From NCBI GenBank assembly GCA_963575745.1, contig CAUYUJ010002758.1:451675-515674 (forward strand): a stretch of 64,000 bases of DNA, read 5' to 3'. This stretch comes from Prorocentrum cordatum. Lineage: Eukaryota > Sar > Dinophyceae > Prorocentrales > Prorocentraceae. Positions 34,106 through 44,709 of this stretch are shown one piece after another. Position 1 is the first letter of the stretch. Each line of letters opens with the position of its first letter. The position numbers and the translations under genes were made by a program. Below the pieces are notes generated by a model that saw nothing but the letters and a program-made list of their open reading frames with translations, was not told the DNA's origin and did no database searches.

Positions 34106-34588
34106 CTAACTCAGCAGGATCTGGCGGTGAAGGTCCTGCTGCCCGCTCGGCGGGAACCGGCGGTATCTGTCCATGACTGCAGGGCAACTTCCAAGGCTTG
34201 GCAAACTTTCATTTGCCAGGTTTAGTACGTGTCCAGGCTTGTTCTTCCCGTAGTTCATCTCGCAGTTCGGACATTCCCAGCGGTAGTCGCCCTTATCGCA
34301 CCACCTGCAGTGTCTCGGAGCTCTAGCATGAGAGGGAGAGCGCATGTTAACGGTATCCGCGCACGCAGGACACCCAGGCCCTCCCGACAAAGGTCTCGCA
34401 ATCGAGCCAGAAGGTTGTCCAGGGAGGCTCGGGCCATCCAAGTCGCATCCCCTTGCGTTAGTGACCAGCACGGTGGACGAATATGGGCAGCCGTGGAAAG
34501 GATCACGAGTTACCTGGAAGAGATCGCGCGCGATCTGAACACCCTCGACGAAGAGTGACTGCATCTTTGAAGTATATTGTGCAGCCAT
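34106..34588 (-). pseudogene. Cys zinc-binding segment of the retroelement
   Basis: Contains HCRWCDKGDYRWECPNC, a C-x2-C-x9-C-x2-C pattern that would bind one zinc, followed by NYGKNKPGHVLNLANESLPS. The upstream half is Pro/Ser/Arg-rich. Position just before integrase suggests a nucleic-acid-binding knuckle or ribbon, but it is not the CCHC knuckle of ordinary gag. Another frame overlaps in the 33.8-34.2 kb part (Pro/Ala-rich). Confidence 0.5.
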
Positions 34589-35184
34589 GGACAGTTCCTT
34601 GTTACATACCGACGCGTGTTGATGATGGCCAGTACATCGCTTTCGATCAAAAGGGTGTGTAAAAGACGATGGTTGGCCATGATCTCGGTCGGCTTTCGTA
34701 TCAGTGCCACATGGGAGTCACGTGAGCCAGTAGTGCATTGACCCATGGTGACCTTGCGTGTGCCCTTGCTCTTGGCTAACGTAGTCCCTGGTGGTATCTG
34801 ATCCACCCAAGCCCACACTGGTTGTTCTCGTGAGTAGAATCGTCGAAGATCAGGTTGACGTACCGCCACCTTCCCACAAAACTTGGTATGTGGTGAGTTC
34901 TCTTTATGATGTGCATGCCAAGTGTCGTAGTTGACCTTTGCATTGAAATAGGAAGGTAAACCGATTGTTCTGCAGTTGGGCTGTAGTACGACACCCTTGA
35001 CGAAACAAACGTCTAGATAATGCATCACTGCATCATGGACATCCTTGTTGCCAAGGTCAACAAAGGTGCGTTTGTCGAGGTTCCCCCCTGAAGACAGACC
35101 TCGGCTGAATGCTAGTTGAGAGATGCCTCCATTTCTCCCACGCAATTCTAACCTATCTACCTTGTTGTGTCGTCCGTAGCACAA
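34510..35184 (-). pseudogene. Conserved unassigned region of the polyprotein
   Basis: The 224-codon frame contains LSSGGNLDKRTFVDLGNKDV, VVLQPNCRTIGLPSYFNAKV, NYDTWHAHHKENSPHTKFCG and REQPVWAWVDQIPPGTTLAK. From memory I associate such sequence with dinoflagellate copia polyproteins, between protease and integrase; that is recollection and not a search result. The alternating hydrophobic strands and the Gly-x-Asp, PxCR and NYDTWH blocks suggest a compact enzyme-like or nucleic-acid-binding domain. I do not assign a function. The frame overlaps the zinc-binding frame at its 3' end. Confidence 0.55.
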
Positions 35185-35361
35185 GGTGGGGATTATGGAG
35201 AATACAGCTGCACAGGGTTCAGCAGGTTGCCCCGCAAGTAGCGCGATGAAGGTCTCCTCTCCATCGTCACTATCCGTGTCGGAGTCCAGAGGTACGTCGG
35301 TGTAGTACGTACTACAGCCGAGTCCTTTCAGGTCATCTCCAGCCGTCGTTGCCTTCTTCGG

Positions 35362-36787
35362 CTACTCTGGGTAGATTGCGCGGTTTGATGCCAGCTTCTT
35401 TGCCTGCTTTCTGTTTTTTCTTGTTGTTAATTCTGGCATCGGTTGGTAGCGCTGTCTGTTGTGCTGTCTCAAGTGAGCTAAGTGTCGGAAATTCGGGAAT
35501 CGAGGGGGGCACTGGATCTTGATGTCTTGGGTGATCGCGTTGTCGTCCAGGTTCATCGTCACCCGTCTAACAGCATGGTCCCTCTCGGGGCCACTCTTAG
35601 GAGACAGAACGTAAGTTCGAGCTCCTTTATCAACTCGAGTATGGATACTAAGATGTACAGCGCGTGTATGATTGCTTTGCGTTTTATGTAAATCCACTTG
35701 ATCATACATAGCCTTGCGGTCAAGATCGCTACAGTCGTGTTGCGCCATTCGGCCTTCCGAGCACCTCGTCCACACCGATCTAGAGTATGCTATGTAGGGC
35801 ATGCGGGTTTCCCTGCTATGTTGCATGCGGATCGCCATAGGTTGGTCGGGATGCGCGCACAGGTAGTCGCCACTTGCAGATACGATCCGCTGGGCAACGT
35901 GTTAGTGCGGTCGTACTTGAGGCCGAAGTGGCACAAAAAAACGCATACACAGAACATGTAAACCAAGATCCTCAATAGCGTCTCGCATGGGACCTTGTTT
36001 CCAGAAGTATCCCGGTGGCCCCCCAAGTACAATATTCATACGTAGAGCCCGAGCCTTGGACTTCACATGTTGGATGCGCTGGCAGCGTGGCCCTGCCCTC
36101 TTACCAGGTAGCCCCACATGCCAGTCAGCAGGTGTTGCCCCCCACAACAGTTTGTAATCACCCGAGAGTAATGCACCCAAATACTGTGTACCTCTGGACC
36201 TCTGCATGTGTAATACGGTCACACATGTATCCACGGGCTCGGACTTCAGCGCAAGCTGCCCGCATATCCTCAATGACAAATGCTCGAGAATGATAATGAT
36301 GTTGCAATCCGTCTTTTTCTGCAGCGGCCACGCAGCCGGGCCCACTGCTGTTCGCGGCAGCCGCGCAGCCAGGCTGGCCACGGTCCCTGGCACGCACAGT
36401 CGGTGCCTGGGAAAAGAATGCAGGTTTCCCCGCGTTTGCTGACAGCACCTGAGTGTTCGGCCTGTCTGAGCAAGCGCGAGTGGCCGCGGCGCGCGCCTGC
36501 CCCCGTCGCTCGTTTGGCGTTTGGTTTGTCCAAATGCCTGTGCCATGCCGCGCTGCAGAGCCGCTGCTCGGAGTAAAGAATATCGAACTTCTCAGCGGCA
36601 TCACTCCCTTCTGCAGGTACCCCTGCCTGTGCGTCGGGAGGCAGCCACTTCGCGCCCTCCTCGTATATATGGCCTGATATATCTTCGCCTGCAAATTGCG
36701 CGGGCCGAAGTCCTTCTCGGCCGAGGGGGGGTTAGTCCCAAGGGACACAGTCCAGCGACGACATGTCTTCAAGGCGTTGTTCGCCAA
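35362..36787 (-). pseudogene. Unassigned polyprotein segment upstream of integrase
   Basis: Overlapping frames (35,362-35,838, 35,902-36,546, 36,158-36,787) are protein-like in stretches: KDGLQHHYHSRAFVIEDMRA and AEVRARGYMCDRITHAEVQR in one frame, then WHVGLPGKRAGPRCQRIQHV, RMNIVLGGPPGYFWKQGPMR and DAIEDLGLHVLCMRFFVPLR in the next. The continuity across frames suggests a decayed folded domain followed by a basic stretch. I recognise no family. Several AGxPA micro-repeats fall in it. Confidence 0.4.
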
Positions 36788-36902
36788 AGACTAGATCGTG
36801 AAAGTGGACGTCTCCTCGTTGATAGAGAAGCCGATGCCCTTCGTATATTGTGACATCATGCATGCGCGGGCATCATGCACAGCAGGCGCCCCTGCAAATT
36901 GG

Positions 36903-37810
36903 CTATGGATCCGATGCCTCCTTGACGAGCAATGGAGCATCTTCGCGATGAGGATTGGCCGCAATAGTAAACGACATCGGCCCTTGATCCTCAGTGGCCG
37001 CCTCGTACTCGTCAGCCTTGAGTGCCAGATGTCCAGAGGGTGTCTTCATCAGGTCGAGTGCTCCGGCACCTTCTCCGAATAGAACCTTATACATCTCCAC
37101 GCCAGGGATGAGCATCTTCTCGCGTCCCTGCTCAAGGATCAGGATGGCCCTCGTGTTGGACATGCTCCTCAGACCCAGGATGGCCGGGAGGTTTTCTCCA
37201 GAACCTTCAGCCACATTTGCTGAGTACGCATATCGGGTCCCGGCACAGCAGGTTGCCCCGCAGGACCCCCCCCCCCCTTTTCTTTGCATGCAATCTTGCA
37301 GCGCAGGGATGTATAACAGATCGCGGCGCAATCTCCCACTCCTGACACGCAAAGCCTCTTCGTGAGGCTCAGCCTCTTAATGGCGTGCCCGTGGGAGCGC
37401 GATACCTGCTCAAAGGTCTGCGCCGTCTTTAAACCAATAATATTGATATTACTGTCAATATCCAGAAGAATAGTCAACATACCATTGATCATAATTCCAC
37501 TGTTAGCTGCCAAGGCTAGCTCATGGCGTTCACCACATAGTCCGGGCACTTCAGACACTGTCGTGTCATGCGAGCCTTTGCGGCGCCTCTGCTCCGACAC
37601 CCAATCGTTTCGTGACAGAGATGTGAAAACATCCATAGATTCACGAGCCCCTTCTTCCGCAATAGGATTCCTTTCAAAGATCCAGGCTGTTGGATATTCG
37701 TCATACGTACATGGGTGTGATGTGGAGGTAGTGGGTAAGTTCAGGGGCGCGACCTCATCCGCGCGCACGCCCATCTGATCATCAGTTTTTTTCATAAATA
37801 CTGCACGCAA
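36903..37810 (-). pseudogene. Retropepsin-like aspartic protease of the retroelement
   Basis: The 37,169-37,810 frame contains GIMINGMLTILLDIDSNINI followed by IGLKTAQTFEQVSRSHGHAI. This is the retropepsin pattern, with the active-site D-[ST]-G replaced by DIDS near residues 117-120. The following CVSGVGDCAAICYTSLRCKI and, in another frame (36,903-37,352), AILGLRSMSNTRAILILEQ with MLIPG complete the fold, including the Ile-Leu-Gly flap-like and C-terminal parts. It would cut the polyprotein. The lost Gly and the frame change indicate an inactive copy. An AGQPA micro-repeat sits at the frame junction (37,248). Confidence 0.75.
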
Positions 37811-38038
37811 CAGATCTTGTTCGGATATCCCGCTAATGCCACTGCGCGCGCTTACAGGACTCTCCGTCCTGCGCTAATTACGTGGACGAAGGTCTCGCCC
37901 ATATGGCATGCATGCGAGTGAAGACTGGAAGACTGAAGCCACTGAGCGCCCCTGCCGGCAGCCCTTTCCATGCGCCTCCACCAAGCATCGTTCACCGGCA
38001 CCGAAGGTGGTGCTGATCTAGCAGGTGCCCCTGCGTTG

Positions 38039-38692
38039 TCATCGGTCTCTGCCACCAATGGCATAGGCGCGTCTATAGCAGGTGCCCCTGCAAGTGTGGT
38101 TGCCTACGTTACTAGCCCCGCGCTGGTTGATGATGCAGGTTGCCCCGCCGGCGTCGTCATCGAGACTGCCGCGGTGCCCGTCATCGTCGCCGTGACGCGG
38201 TTGAGCCCTTTCACGGAGGTCCCTGAGCTCATTCGCCCCTCGGAGTATATCTTCATGACGATTGAGTGACTCCTGATCTCCGGCAGGGGCGCAGTGGAAC
38301 TCGGCAGTAATGAGGCCAACACCCCTGCAAATAGCGCAGGGGGCCTCACTTGCGAAACCTTCCATGTTCCCAGCCAACTGTCTATCCACATGAGCATGTA
38401 CCACTCGGTCCCAGCATCGTGCATGGAATATGCGGCCGCACTGGAGACGCCAGAACTTGTCGTGGTCCATGAACTGGCCCAAGCATATGGCACACTTACC
38501 GAAGCCGCCGTCACTGATGATGGGCGGTGCTGCCGATGGCCTGATACGCGTCTGGCGCTCCAGGGTGGACTCACCAGCCTCGAACCGACTAGGTGATACC
38601 GTCGGTAGCTGCATTGATGCAACCATGGCTGGACTGCTCGCAGGTGTCCCTGCTGTATTGCGATTAGCAGGTTGTCCCACGCGGCTCAGCAT
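38039..38692 (-). pseudogene. RING-type zinc finger region of the retroelement
   Basis: Residues ~67-122 of this 217-codon frame (38,494-38,326) read CAICLGQFMDHDKF, WRLQCGRIFHARCWDRVV and, after a spacer, APCAICRGVGLI. Spacing C-x2-C-x14-C-x4-H-x2-C and a final C-x2-C is that of RING fingers. The His that normally follows the third Cys (CGH) is Arg (CGR), so one zinc ligand appears lost. RING domains act as ubiquitin E3 ligases or protein-binding modules. Flanks are Pro/Ala/Ser-rich with AGTPA and VGQPA micro-repeats. Its place between the Tpt1-like domain and the protease is unusual for a copia element. Confidence 0.7.
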
Positions 38693-39880
38693 TCTGTTGG
38701 TCGCAGGCGATCCTGATTAGCAGGTTGATCCTGATTCCGGCGCTGGCGAGAAGCCTGCATAGCCAAGTTGGCCTGCTGCTCCTCGTATATGGCTAGGATC
38801 TCAGGGCGCAACTCTCCCATGGTCGGCGGCATGACTAGGCCTGGGGCCTGTTGCTGCACATCTTGGTCCATGGAGGGGGCCAGATAACCATAGTGAGGTA
38901 TCTGTCCTGGCACACCTGATGCATGCCCTGAGCCACGCGTCAGCTGCGACTGGTAGAAGTCGTCGGCCGTCGCCCGAACATATGGGTTCTCGGGCTGTTC
39001 CCACTCGGGGAGTACCACTCACCTGAGTGTGACAGTCAGGATAGAGTAGATGATCCATTGGCGCTGAGGTTGGACGATCAGCAGACGTTGGATCGCATGT
39101 CGGATGACTGAAGAATGCTGGCACATATCCAAACCGATTGTGGTTGTCCGGTGATGGATTTGGATCCGGAACATACTCCCACGACGGCGTCCACTTGGCA
39201 CTAGGGAGGTCAATGCCGCCCCTCCGCATACTCTGAGCAGCCTCACGCATCTGCGGATACATCCACTCTCGCTGACCAACTAAACTTCTCTGTACGGCAT
39301 CTTGGTCAGGAAAAGCAGGTTGCCCCACATGTGGACGTGGTGATGCAAATGGCGATGTCGCCTGTGAAGCCTGATAGAGCTGCGGATCCACACGAATGCT
39401 TTGGAGCCTCGCCTGCAGGCTATTGTTGCTCCCAGCACTCTGTGGAGTACCAAATGGTGTAGTAGCTCTGCTCATTGGAGCAAATGAAGCAGGTTGCCCT
39501 GCAGGTACTGGCAGTTGTTGCACAGGAGCACGCCACGGATCGTTGGCGCACAGAGCGTCGGAGTGCGTAATACCACTTGAAGTAATGCCTGTCACATCGG
39601 CGTTCCGAGCCTGTATCCATGATCCATCAGATCCCCCTGCAGGTGCCCCCGCATGAGATGCGCCCATCATGAGCACGGTTGAGAACACGACCTCCTGAAT
39701 TGGAGGCGGCTCGGGACACTTCAAATTATAGGGGGTCTTTGGGATGAACCTATCCTTCAAAGATGATGCATCATTGCGGATCTCGTACATATCTGCAAAT
39801 TTGCCGCTCGAATACGGCCGATTACTGTCCCGCAAATATAAGGGATTGACCCAAATTTGTCCCACGCGATTGCACTGACA
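38686..39880 (-). pseudogene. Low-complexity linker after the Tpt1-like domain
   Basis: The C-terminal ~320 residues of the 38,801-40,267 frame are Pro/Gln/Ser-rich (FAPMSRATTPFGTPQSAG, QSMRRGGIDLPSAKWTPS, EYVPDPNPSPDNHNRFGYVP) and a further frame continues to 38,686. AGAPAG, AGQPA and VGQPA micro-repeats occur at 39,639, 39,489 and 39,315. It is probably a disordered spacer of the polyprotein. No enzyme motif. Confidence 0.6.
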
Positions 39881-39899
39881 GGTATAGCTAGACAGAATC

Positions 39900-40660
39900 C
39901 CGATCAACTGGGCGATGTGGTTTGGAGGAATCCTGCCATTCCGGCCCGCTGTCACGACGATGTCATTCGCTGAGCGCCATGTCGGAATGTTGCCCCGAAG
40001 CAGGTTCTCCAGGCTAACCATGACCAACACCTCGGAACCGACGCGCAGGCCGGACTGAATCCGATTGTCACCAGGAAGGTATGGGCAGCCGTGTACAAAC
40101 TGTCTGCCCCTCTTATTACTGGTGTCGTCGGAGCGGCATGATAATCCAATACTAAGGATACTCGGTACATTCTCCCACTGAGTTCCGTGGATGAAAAGAA
40201 CAGGGTGCCCCAGGAGCCGACGGGTACGTAATTCTTTTATATATATATAAATAATGACCTGGGGCACTTAATACCAGGGCTGCTGCGTCCGTTACTTGGG
40301 CGGATGAAGTGCGCGTCGTGCTTCTCGGAGGAGTACTTCAACTTCCTAATATGCAGCCTGTTCTTTTTCATTCCAGACTCATCAATCATGCCAATGAGTT
40401 TCAGAACAGCATAAGCCTGGCACGCCCAGTGCTGGTTCTTGAGCTTCTAGCGCACCCTGCCCAGGTGCTCGCGGAGGTAGCTATCATATCCTTCCGCTGG
40501 CCAGCTGTTGAGTAACTGCGATAATTCTGCCCATCCGTCGCACTCGTCGCACGAGGTAGTTCCCGAGTGAATATGTCCGACAATTGACCTCTATGAAAAG
40601 GCTTGTGACGGAGGGCCGTCGTCAGCCGCTCTGAAATCTTACGCTGGTCGTCGTACCTGA
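39900..40660 (-). pseudogene. Tpt1/KptA-like RNA 2'-phosphotransferase domain inside the retroelement
   Basis: Tpt1/KptA enzymes use NAD+ to remove an internal RNA 2'-phosphate, as in tRNA splicing. The N-lobe here shows ISERLTTALRHKP (40,595-40,640), matching the LS..L..LRH helix with its Arg-His pair, then DECDGWAELSQLLNS (about 40,505-40,548), matching the DGW..L..LL motif. HFIRPSNGRS stands where IRA.QGHS is expected. The C-lobe (frame ending 38,801) has FIHGTQWENVPSILSIGL, RGRQFVHGC (for R.HIH), IQSGLRVGSEVLVMVSL (for SGMR...V.I.L), TWRSANDIVVTAGRNGRIPP. The Arg-His, second Arg and SG[ML]R Arg of the active site are all present. A frame change near 40,550, a TAG at 40,448-40,450 and a frame change before HGT make this copy a pseudogene. 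Confidence 0.8.
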
Positions 40661-41704
40661 ACTTCGGCCGGATGACATTTTCTGATATGAAGATGTTTTC
40701 CAGATATTCCCTTTCAGCGTCGAACGTGAGTACTGGGTTTTTGTCCGCAGAATGTTGCGCACAACTTGACGCGCGTTCGAATATGGGCCATGATGAATAG
40801 CAGCGTCCACGATGTTGCACTGCACCACCATATATCGATCAGACCCGTCGTCAATCCGAGGACGATACGCAGGGTTGATCTTCGTGCGATTGGACGCGCG
40901 CATCTTCCCCCAGAACTCTCGGCACCCCGCCGGCACCTCTAACGCGGGGGCAGGATGCCCCACAAAACTCTGAGCAGGTTGCCCCGCCGAACTCTGAGCA
41001 GGTTGCCCCGCGGAAAGCGGGGCTGCCACTGGCGCGGGAGGCGCCGCGGCGCTCGCCGCCGATATGGCAGCGCCAGCAGATCCTCTTGGCGCCCGTGGAG
41101 TTCCTGGCGAGGTACTGACATCGAAGTCCTGGCGTTTCTTGCCCTTGATGTTATAGGACTCGACCGTCTTATCTCTGGGCGCCGTTCCTGGCACCTCTGG
41201 CGTGGTAGCAAGGAGCTTTCCAGCGACACGTGTCGTAAAGGAAGCGCCCCTTGTCCGTCCTTCCAGCGCGGGCACCCATCCTGCCCTGCGCGCCCGACCT
41301 GGCGCAGGGCCGCGACGCGGCACAGGTCCCTCTGGAGCAGGCGTACTGGTGCCCTGAAATCTAGCTGCTGCGGCGGCCACTGCTGGTCCTCTGGATCGTT
41401 GTCGATCGGCAGGTCCCCCTGCACATCGCTGCTGATTGCTGCCCCCAGGGTTGGGATCACCTGGCCCCCCCACTCATATTTTCTTGGGCGCAAGCTGGTC
41501 AGGGCCAAGAGATGGGCTTGATGAATCAGAAGATGGAAGAAGATCGACCGTCTCTGGCTTTGGCTTACGAGTTGCCTTTGCCGCGGCCCCCGCCGGCGCC
41601 CCAGGTATATAACGCATGGGGCCTTGGTCAGGATTCAGATCGACGCCATCTGGCTTCCTGAGGGCCATATTCCTAATGTGGATCTTTTGCTTACCGGAAA
41701 CCAA
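40661..41704 (-). pseudogene. Pro/Ala-rich basic linker before the Tpt1-like domain
   Basis: The 40,622-41,473 frame is Pro/Ala/Arg-rich, with three micro-repeat peptides close together (AGQPA, AGQPA, VGHPA at 40,998, 40,974 and 40,950). It ends in a more folded-looking stretch (EFWGKMRASNRTKINPAYRP, DRYMVVQCNIVDAAIHHGPY) that leads into the Tpt1-like N-lobe. The 41,474-41,704 frame adds KQKIHIRNMALRKPDGVDLN. Likely a disordered, positively charged spacer. Confidence 0.55.
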
Positions 41705-44668
41705 AAAGCATCGGCGTTTCGTATTTCGACTATGCTTGCCTGCACCCAGCCAACAGTTTCAGCACGGTAAACAATCCGCCTCCCAGGAGATAGATCCATA
41801 TCTCCTTGTGACAAAGTAATCGGGGTCAATCGGAGTATCTGCATGACACGTAAAGCCCGCATCACCCGAGTTGCTGGACTCACACCCTTCAGGGGCAGCG
41901 CCCGTAGGATCAACTTCTTCAGCCATTTCATCATCTTCATCGTCACCAGCTTCTTGTTGGCCTTCTTCTTCTGATGTATGATATGCAGGTTTCCCCGCGC
42001 GCCACTAGCGATTGAACTGCGCCAAATGGTGAGTAGGTATCGAGTTCTGCCGAACGAGGTTTGAATGAACTATTTCTTCGGCGGTGGCGGGGTCGTACTC
42101 TTTCTCCGTCAGCTGCTCAAGATCTGACGCAGCATTGGGATCGGCACAGCGACCCCGACCATCTCCATGAGACCAAACCCACGGTGCCTTCTGAAATTCG
42201 GGCTACTTGATGGGCGCCTCATGGGGCAGCCGAGCCGGCGGTCAGCATAACTGGGGCATGTGCAACAAACCCCCGCATAGAGCTTTCGATCCTCGATGAT
42301 GGCCCTTCTGATACCGCGCGTGAGCATCATATCCTGCGATTGGGCAGGCCCCGCCTTTGAGCGCATGCAATTGCCTGCATCATCTCGCTTGACCCCGCGA
42401 AGATAATACCAGCGCCGAATGCGATGCTCATTCCAGTTCATGAGCCAGCCAGAAGTCCATCTGACTTGCGGGCATGCACTGACGAGCCAATCCAGCTTCA
42501 GCGTAGCCTTTCAAACGCTGCGCGTCACCTTCTGGATATCCCCCTCCTCGCTGTCGGTCACCTCGAGGCGGCCTTCCCCGCAAACGATCCCTCCTTGGGG
42601 GGGCGCGTGGTCTAGTTGCCACGGCGGGGCCCTTGGGGTTCCCGCGCGTGGAGGATAAGGGCGCCGAGTACCACTCGAACGGGCTCGCGCGCGATCTGGC
42701 GAGCGGCTGGCTGGGAGCTCGACCGCGACGTATCACATGGTCATTGTCTCCTCGTTTGTCGCCCTCGTCATCATCGCGATAAGTCTTCTTCCCCGAGGCT
42801 GGGCGGCTTGGCGATCGCTTCGGGCGGCTGGCGGATCGATCCGACGAAACGAAAGCGCACTGAAATTCTTCATCATGACCAAGGTCACATTGAATACGCT
42901 CAGATAGATTACCAGCGTCGCGTTGGTTTCCCCGCAGAGGATCACCATCGATTAATTCCACGTTTGTCGGATTCCCAATCAAGCGGTAGATTCTGAGTCC
43001 GCGGGCGCCCCCGCCATGCCAAAATCACCTTCGATAGGCACGTGGAGGTTCTCGACAAACGCAATATCTGCAGGTTGCCCCGCGATGGGTATACCCAGCC
43101 ATTCTGTCAAGTCGATGTCGTCGCGGTCAGTGAACACCTCCTCGAACAGCTCGCCGGCGCAATCCTCGAGGGCCATGCTGACACTTAGACACCTGGCAGC
43201 CATGAGATGAACAATTGTGGCTGAACCGTCGGCAAGGTCGGCTAAAAGCGACCCCCAATCAAGACACTGTACGTCGGAGTCCGTTCGAGCCAGATGTATT
43301 GACGGACCCCTGCCTCTTCCATCACCTCGGGGGCATTCATTCGCATCGGAAATGCTGTGCGCTGTGGCATATGTCGCACTCCATAGCTTCACCGTTGGCA
43401 TCCTTTGGGTTTCCTCGTTGTCCTTTAACCTTGTCTGATGTATGCCTGCGGTTTCTGCCAGTCCCTAAAAACATGTCCTACTGAAGCCCAGTGAGAGACG
43501 CTAGGAATGCTAGTATGCCTATACCACGCAATCGCCGACGCTTACCTCTGCCTTTATTTCGACCCATGCCTTTTCCATTAAGTGATCGTCGTACACAATA
43601 CGTCTCACCTTTCGGACTGGTTTCTTCATGAGACTCCGCTAACGACGCCTGTGTTTTCGGTGGCCCAAAAATAACCATTGAACTTGTTGCTCTTCATAAA
43701 GGTATGTCGGCATATCAGAGAATTCCAAGGCGGTAGCTTCGCCATCGGAAGACGCATCCGCATCGGTACCGGAGTCGAAGTCGGACTCGGCGGCTTGCCC
43801 CGCTGAGCCCATTAAGGTCATGGCTTGTATAGGGGAAGCCGCGTCGGGCGGTCCCTTAGGTCTGGCCCAGGAGTCTTGCGACCCCGAGGCCGTTCCACCA
43901 CTCTGAGCCAGCAGTGTAGTGGTCTCAGCTGGCTGTGATCATCGTTCCAGACGTTGTTGGCAGGTTGCCCTGCATTGGCCTCTACGTGGAAGGTCGCGGT
44001 TCAGTGACCGTGGCTAAAGTTACCACCAATATTGCCAGGGGTCCTCCCAGCTATGTGAGCATATGACCTCATACGCTCAAGTAGAGCGTCAAATTGTTGT
44101 TGGTCTGTCGGCACGTGGTGGTTCAGAGGCTGCAGGAGTTGTTGTGCCCGCGATGCCTCGCTGCAATGCTGCGGCTTGCTGGGAGGGCGTCATATTGCCT
44201 GTGGCCACATTGATCCAGGCATGTACTTCGCGGACGAACTCGCGAAATGGTACTTGGCCGGCGGGGTCCCAGCGGGGGCCGGACGTTCATGCGTCGCCTC
44301 CGCCCCGCATATGTCCTACCGCACACCCAATACCAAACCCATATGAGCCCAAAGATAGCAACCCCAATCCAATGGCCTCGAAGGTCGTAGTCGGATGTAG
44401 TCGGTTGGGACTTATGTTGTTTAGTCGTAAGTCTGCGCGGGGTCGGAGGCGGCAGTATGTCGTATCGCATGTTTCCATGCATTATGTCTTCGAAGAAATT
44501 TCCCATTGGAGTCGGTGGGTGGACTTCAGGAGTGTAGTAGCGCAGGGATGTAAGATGTGAGTGAGAGACCTCCGCTTGGACAGGTGTATCGCTGCAAGTT
44601 TCCTTGCGGTACTGCGTAGTTATATACATTCCTCCGCGCAAACCCACTGCACCCTGATGTTCCACCAT
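41635..44668 (-). pseudogene. N-terminal gag-like region of the retroelement
   Basis: The first frame opens with an ATG at 44,668 (MVEHQGAVGLRGGMYITTQY), ~42 nt inside the 5' LTR, and includes YYTPEVHPPTPMGNFFEDIM. Further frames hold an acidic Ser/Asp stretch (ESDFDSGTDADASSDGE, 43,639-43,821), a segment with LFEEVFTDRDDIDLTEWLG (42,979-43,401), and an Arg/Gly/Ser-rich basic stretch (SASRPKRSPSRPASGKK, RRDRLRGRPPRGDRQRGGG, 42,428-42,982) that could bind RNA. A short segment, RIVYRAETVGWVQASIVEIR (41,635-41,946), resembles a Tudor/chromo-like strand pattern only loosely. No CCHC knuckle was seen. Frames change often. The gag role is inferred from position. Confidence 0.5.
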
Positions 44669-44709
44669 ATCTGTAGTTCACCAGATAGTGCCGTGGACGG
44701 TGAGGAGTA

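Larger units (their letters stand above)
35222..43973. repeat. ~22 dispersed 14-bp near-palindromes (GCAGGTTGCCCCGC type)
   Basis: Copies start at 35,222, 35,803, 36,420, 36,613, 36,882, 37,248, 38,021, 38,078, 38,135, 38,640, 38,667, 38,720, 39,315, 39,489, 39,639, 40,950, 40,974, 40,998, 41,409, 41,985, 43,001, 43,070 and 43,960. The consensus is GCAGG, then 4-5 variable bases rich in T, G and C, then CCCGC or CCTGC. On the coding strand it reads [A/V]-G-[Q/A/K/H]-P-A in the open frames (AGQPA, AGAPA, VGQPA, AGKPA). None was seen in the pol part (29.9-35.2 kb) or elsewhere in the window. Confidence 0.85.

Noticed and set aside
39900-40660. Tpt1-like domain as an independent host tRNA-splicing gene
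   Set aside because: It lies on the pol strand between the LTRs, amid the element's micro-repeats, without its own gene boundaries. A separate gene inserted into the element cannot be fully excluded, but the retroelement reading is simpler.
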